From positions 11,183,001 to 11,247,000 of the forward strand of contig OX335652.1 in assembly GCA_946894095.1 (NCBI GenBank): DNA of 64,000 nt. The letters are read 5' to 3'. The stretch comes from Incurvaria masculella. Taxonomy: Eukaryota; Arthropoda; Insecta; Lepidoptera; Incurvariidae. This document shows positions 63,958 through 64,000 of this stretch, piece by piece. The position numbers and the translations under genes are program-made. Under the pieces are notes generated by a model. It saw only the letters and a program-made list of their open reading frames with translations, was not told the origin of the DNA and did no database searches. The first letter of the stretch is position 1, and each line of letters opens with the position of its first letter.

Positions 63958-64000
63958 CCTCGTTCAAGTTGCCACGTTAGATGTTTGGTCTGACGTTGTA
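63958..64000. other. flank after the LINE
   Basis: Forty bases of unassigned sequence at the window edge. Confidence 0.4.

Noticed and set aside
1..64000. CRISPR arrays, bacterial operons, toxin or defence genes, rRNA genes
   Set aside because: Nothing of the kind is seen. The DNA has insect-type repeats, splice signals and retroelements throughout, and the regularly spaced repeats present are a minisatellite and microsatellites.

Overview
The window reads as insect nuclear DNA, most probably from a moth or butterfly (Lepidoptera). It is AT-rich and has no operons, ribosomal RNA or long host genes. It is densely packed with short interspersed repeats of kinds I associate with lepidopteran assemblies: a tRNA-headed SINE, a repeat with the palindrome GCGAGTCGGACTCGC, Helitron-type ends with AGCTAGT, and many small inverted-repeat elements. 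The order-level assignment is inference from repeat type and recall; no database was searched.

The best-preserved object is a BEL/Pao-type LTR retrotransposon at 31911-38534. It has a 5-bp target duplication (AAAAG), two 461-bp LTRs differing at 4 positions, and a gag-protease-RT-RNase H-integrase reading frame broken once by a one-base frame change near 35790-35815. At the right end (62640-63957) lies a 5'-truncated non-LTR retrotransposon with one in-frame stop. Smaller LINE remnants lie at 1451-1890, 28300-28625, 30475-31312 and 55215-55610.

The rest is a mosaic of non-autonomous repeats. Repeat A has 8 copies in both orientations. A tRNA-derived SINE (repeat B) has about 19 copies or fragments. 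Three families are flanked by TTAA (D, E and R) and three Harbinger-like ones by TAA/TTA. There are also a foldback family (H), a CACTGAGAAAA-ended element (F) and Helitron ends (G). Pairs of copies with exactly the same length (542 bp twice, 158 bp twice) give these elements well-defined boundaries. Several are nested.

Host coding evidence is thin. The strongest case is a minus-strand first coding exon (8808-9096) inside a GC-rich island. It has a well-placed ATG, an upstream in-frame stop and a splice donor, and encodes a His/Pro/Gln-rich N-terminus. Weaker candidates are a terminal exon at 61440-61607, a TATA box plus mini-exon at 47366-47484, a proline-rich frame near 16400-16690, and promoter-like GC-rich islands at 10480, 22685, 23325 and 51360. 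I found no evidence of a novel enzymatic or defence system. The interest lies in repeat architecture and a few possible gene starts.
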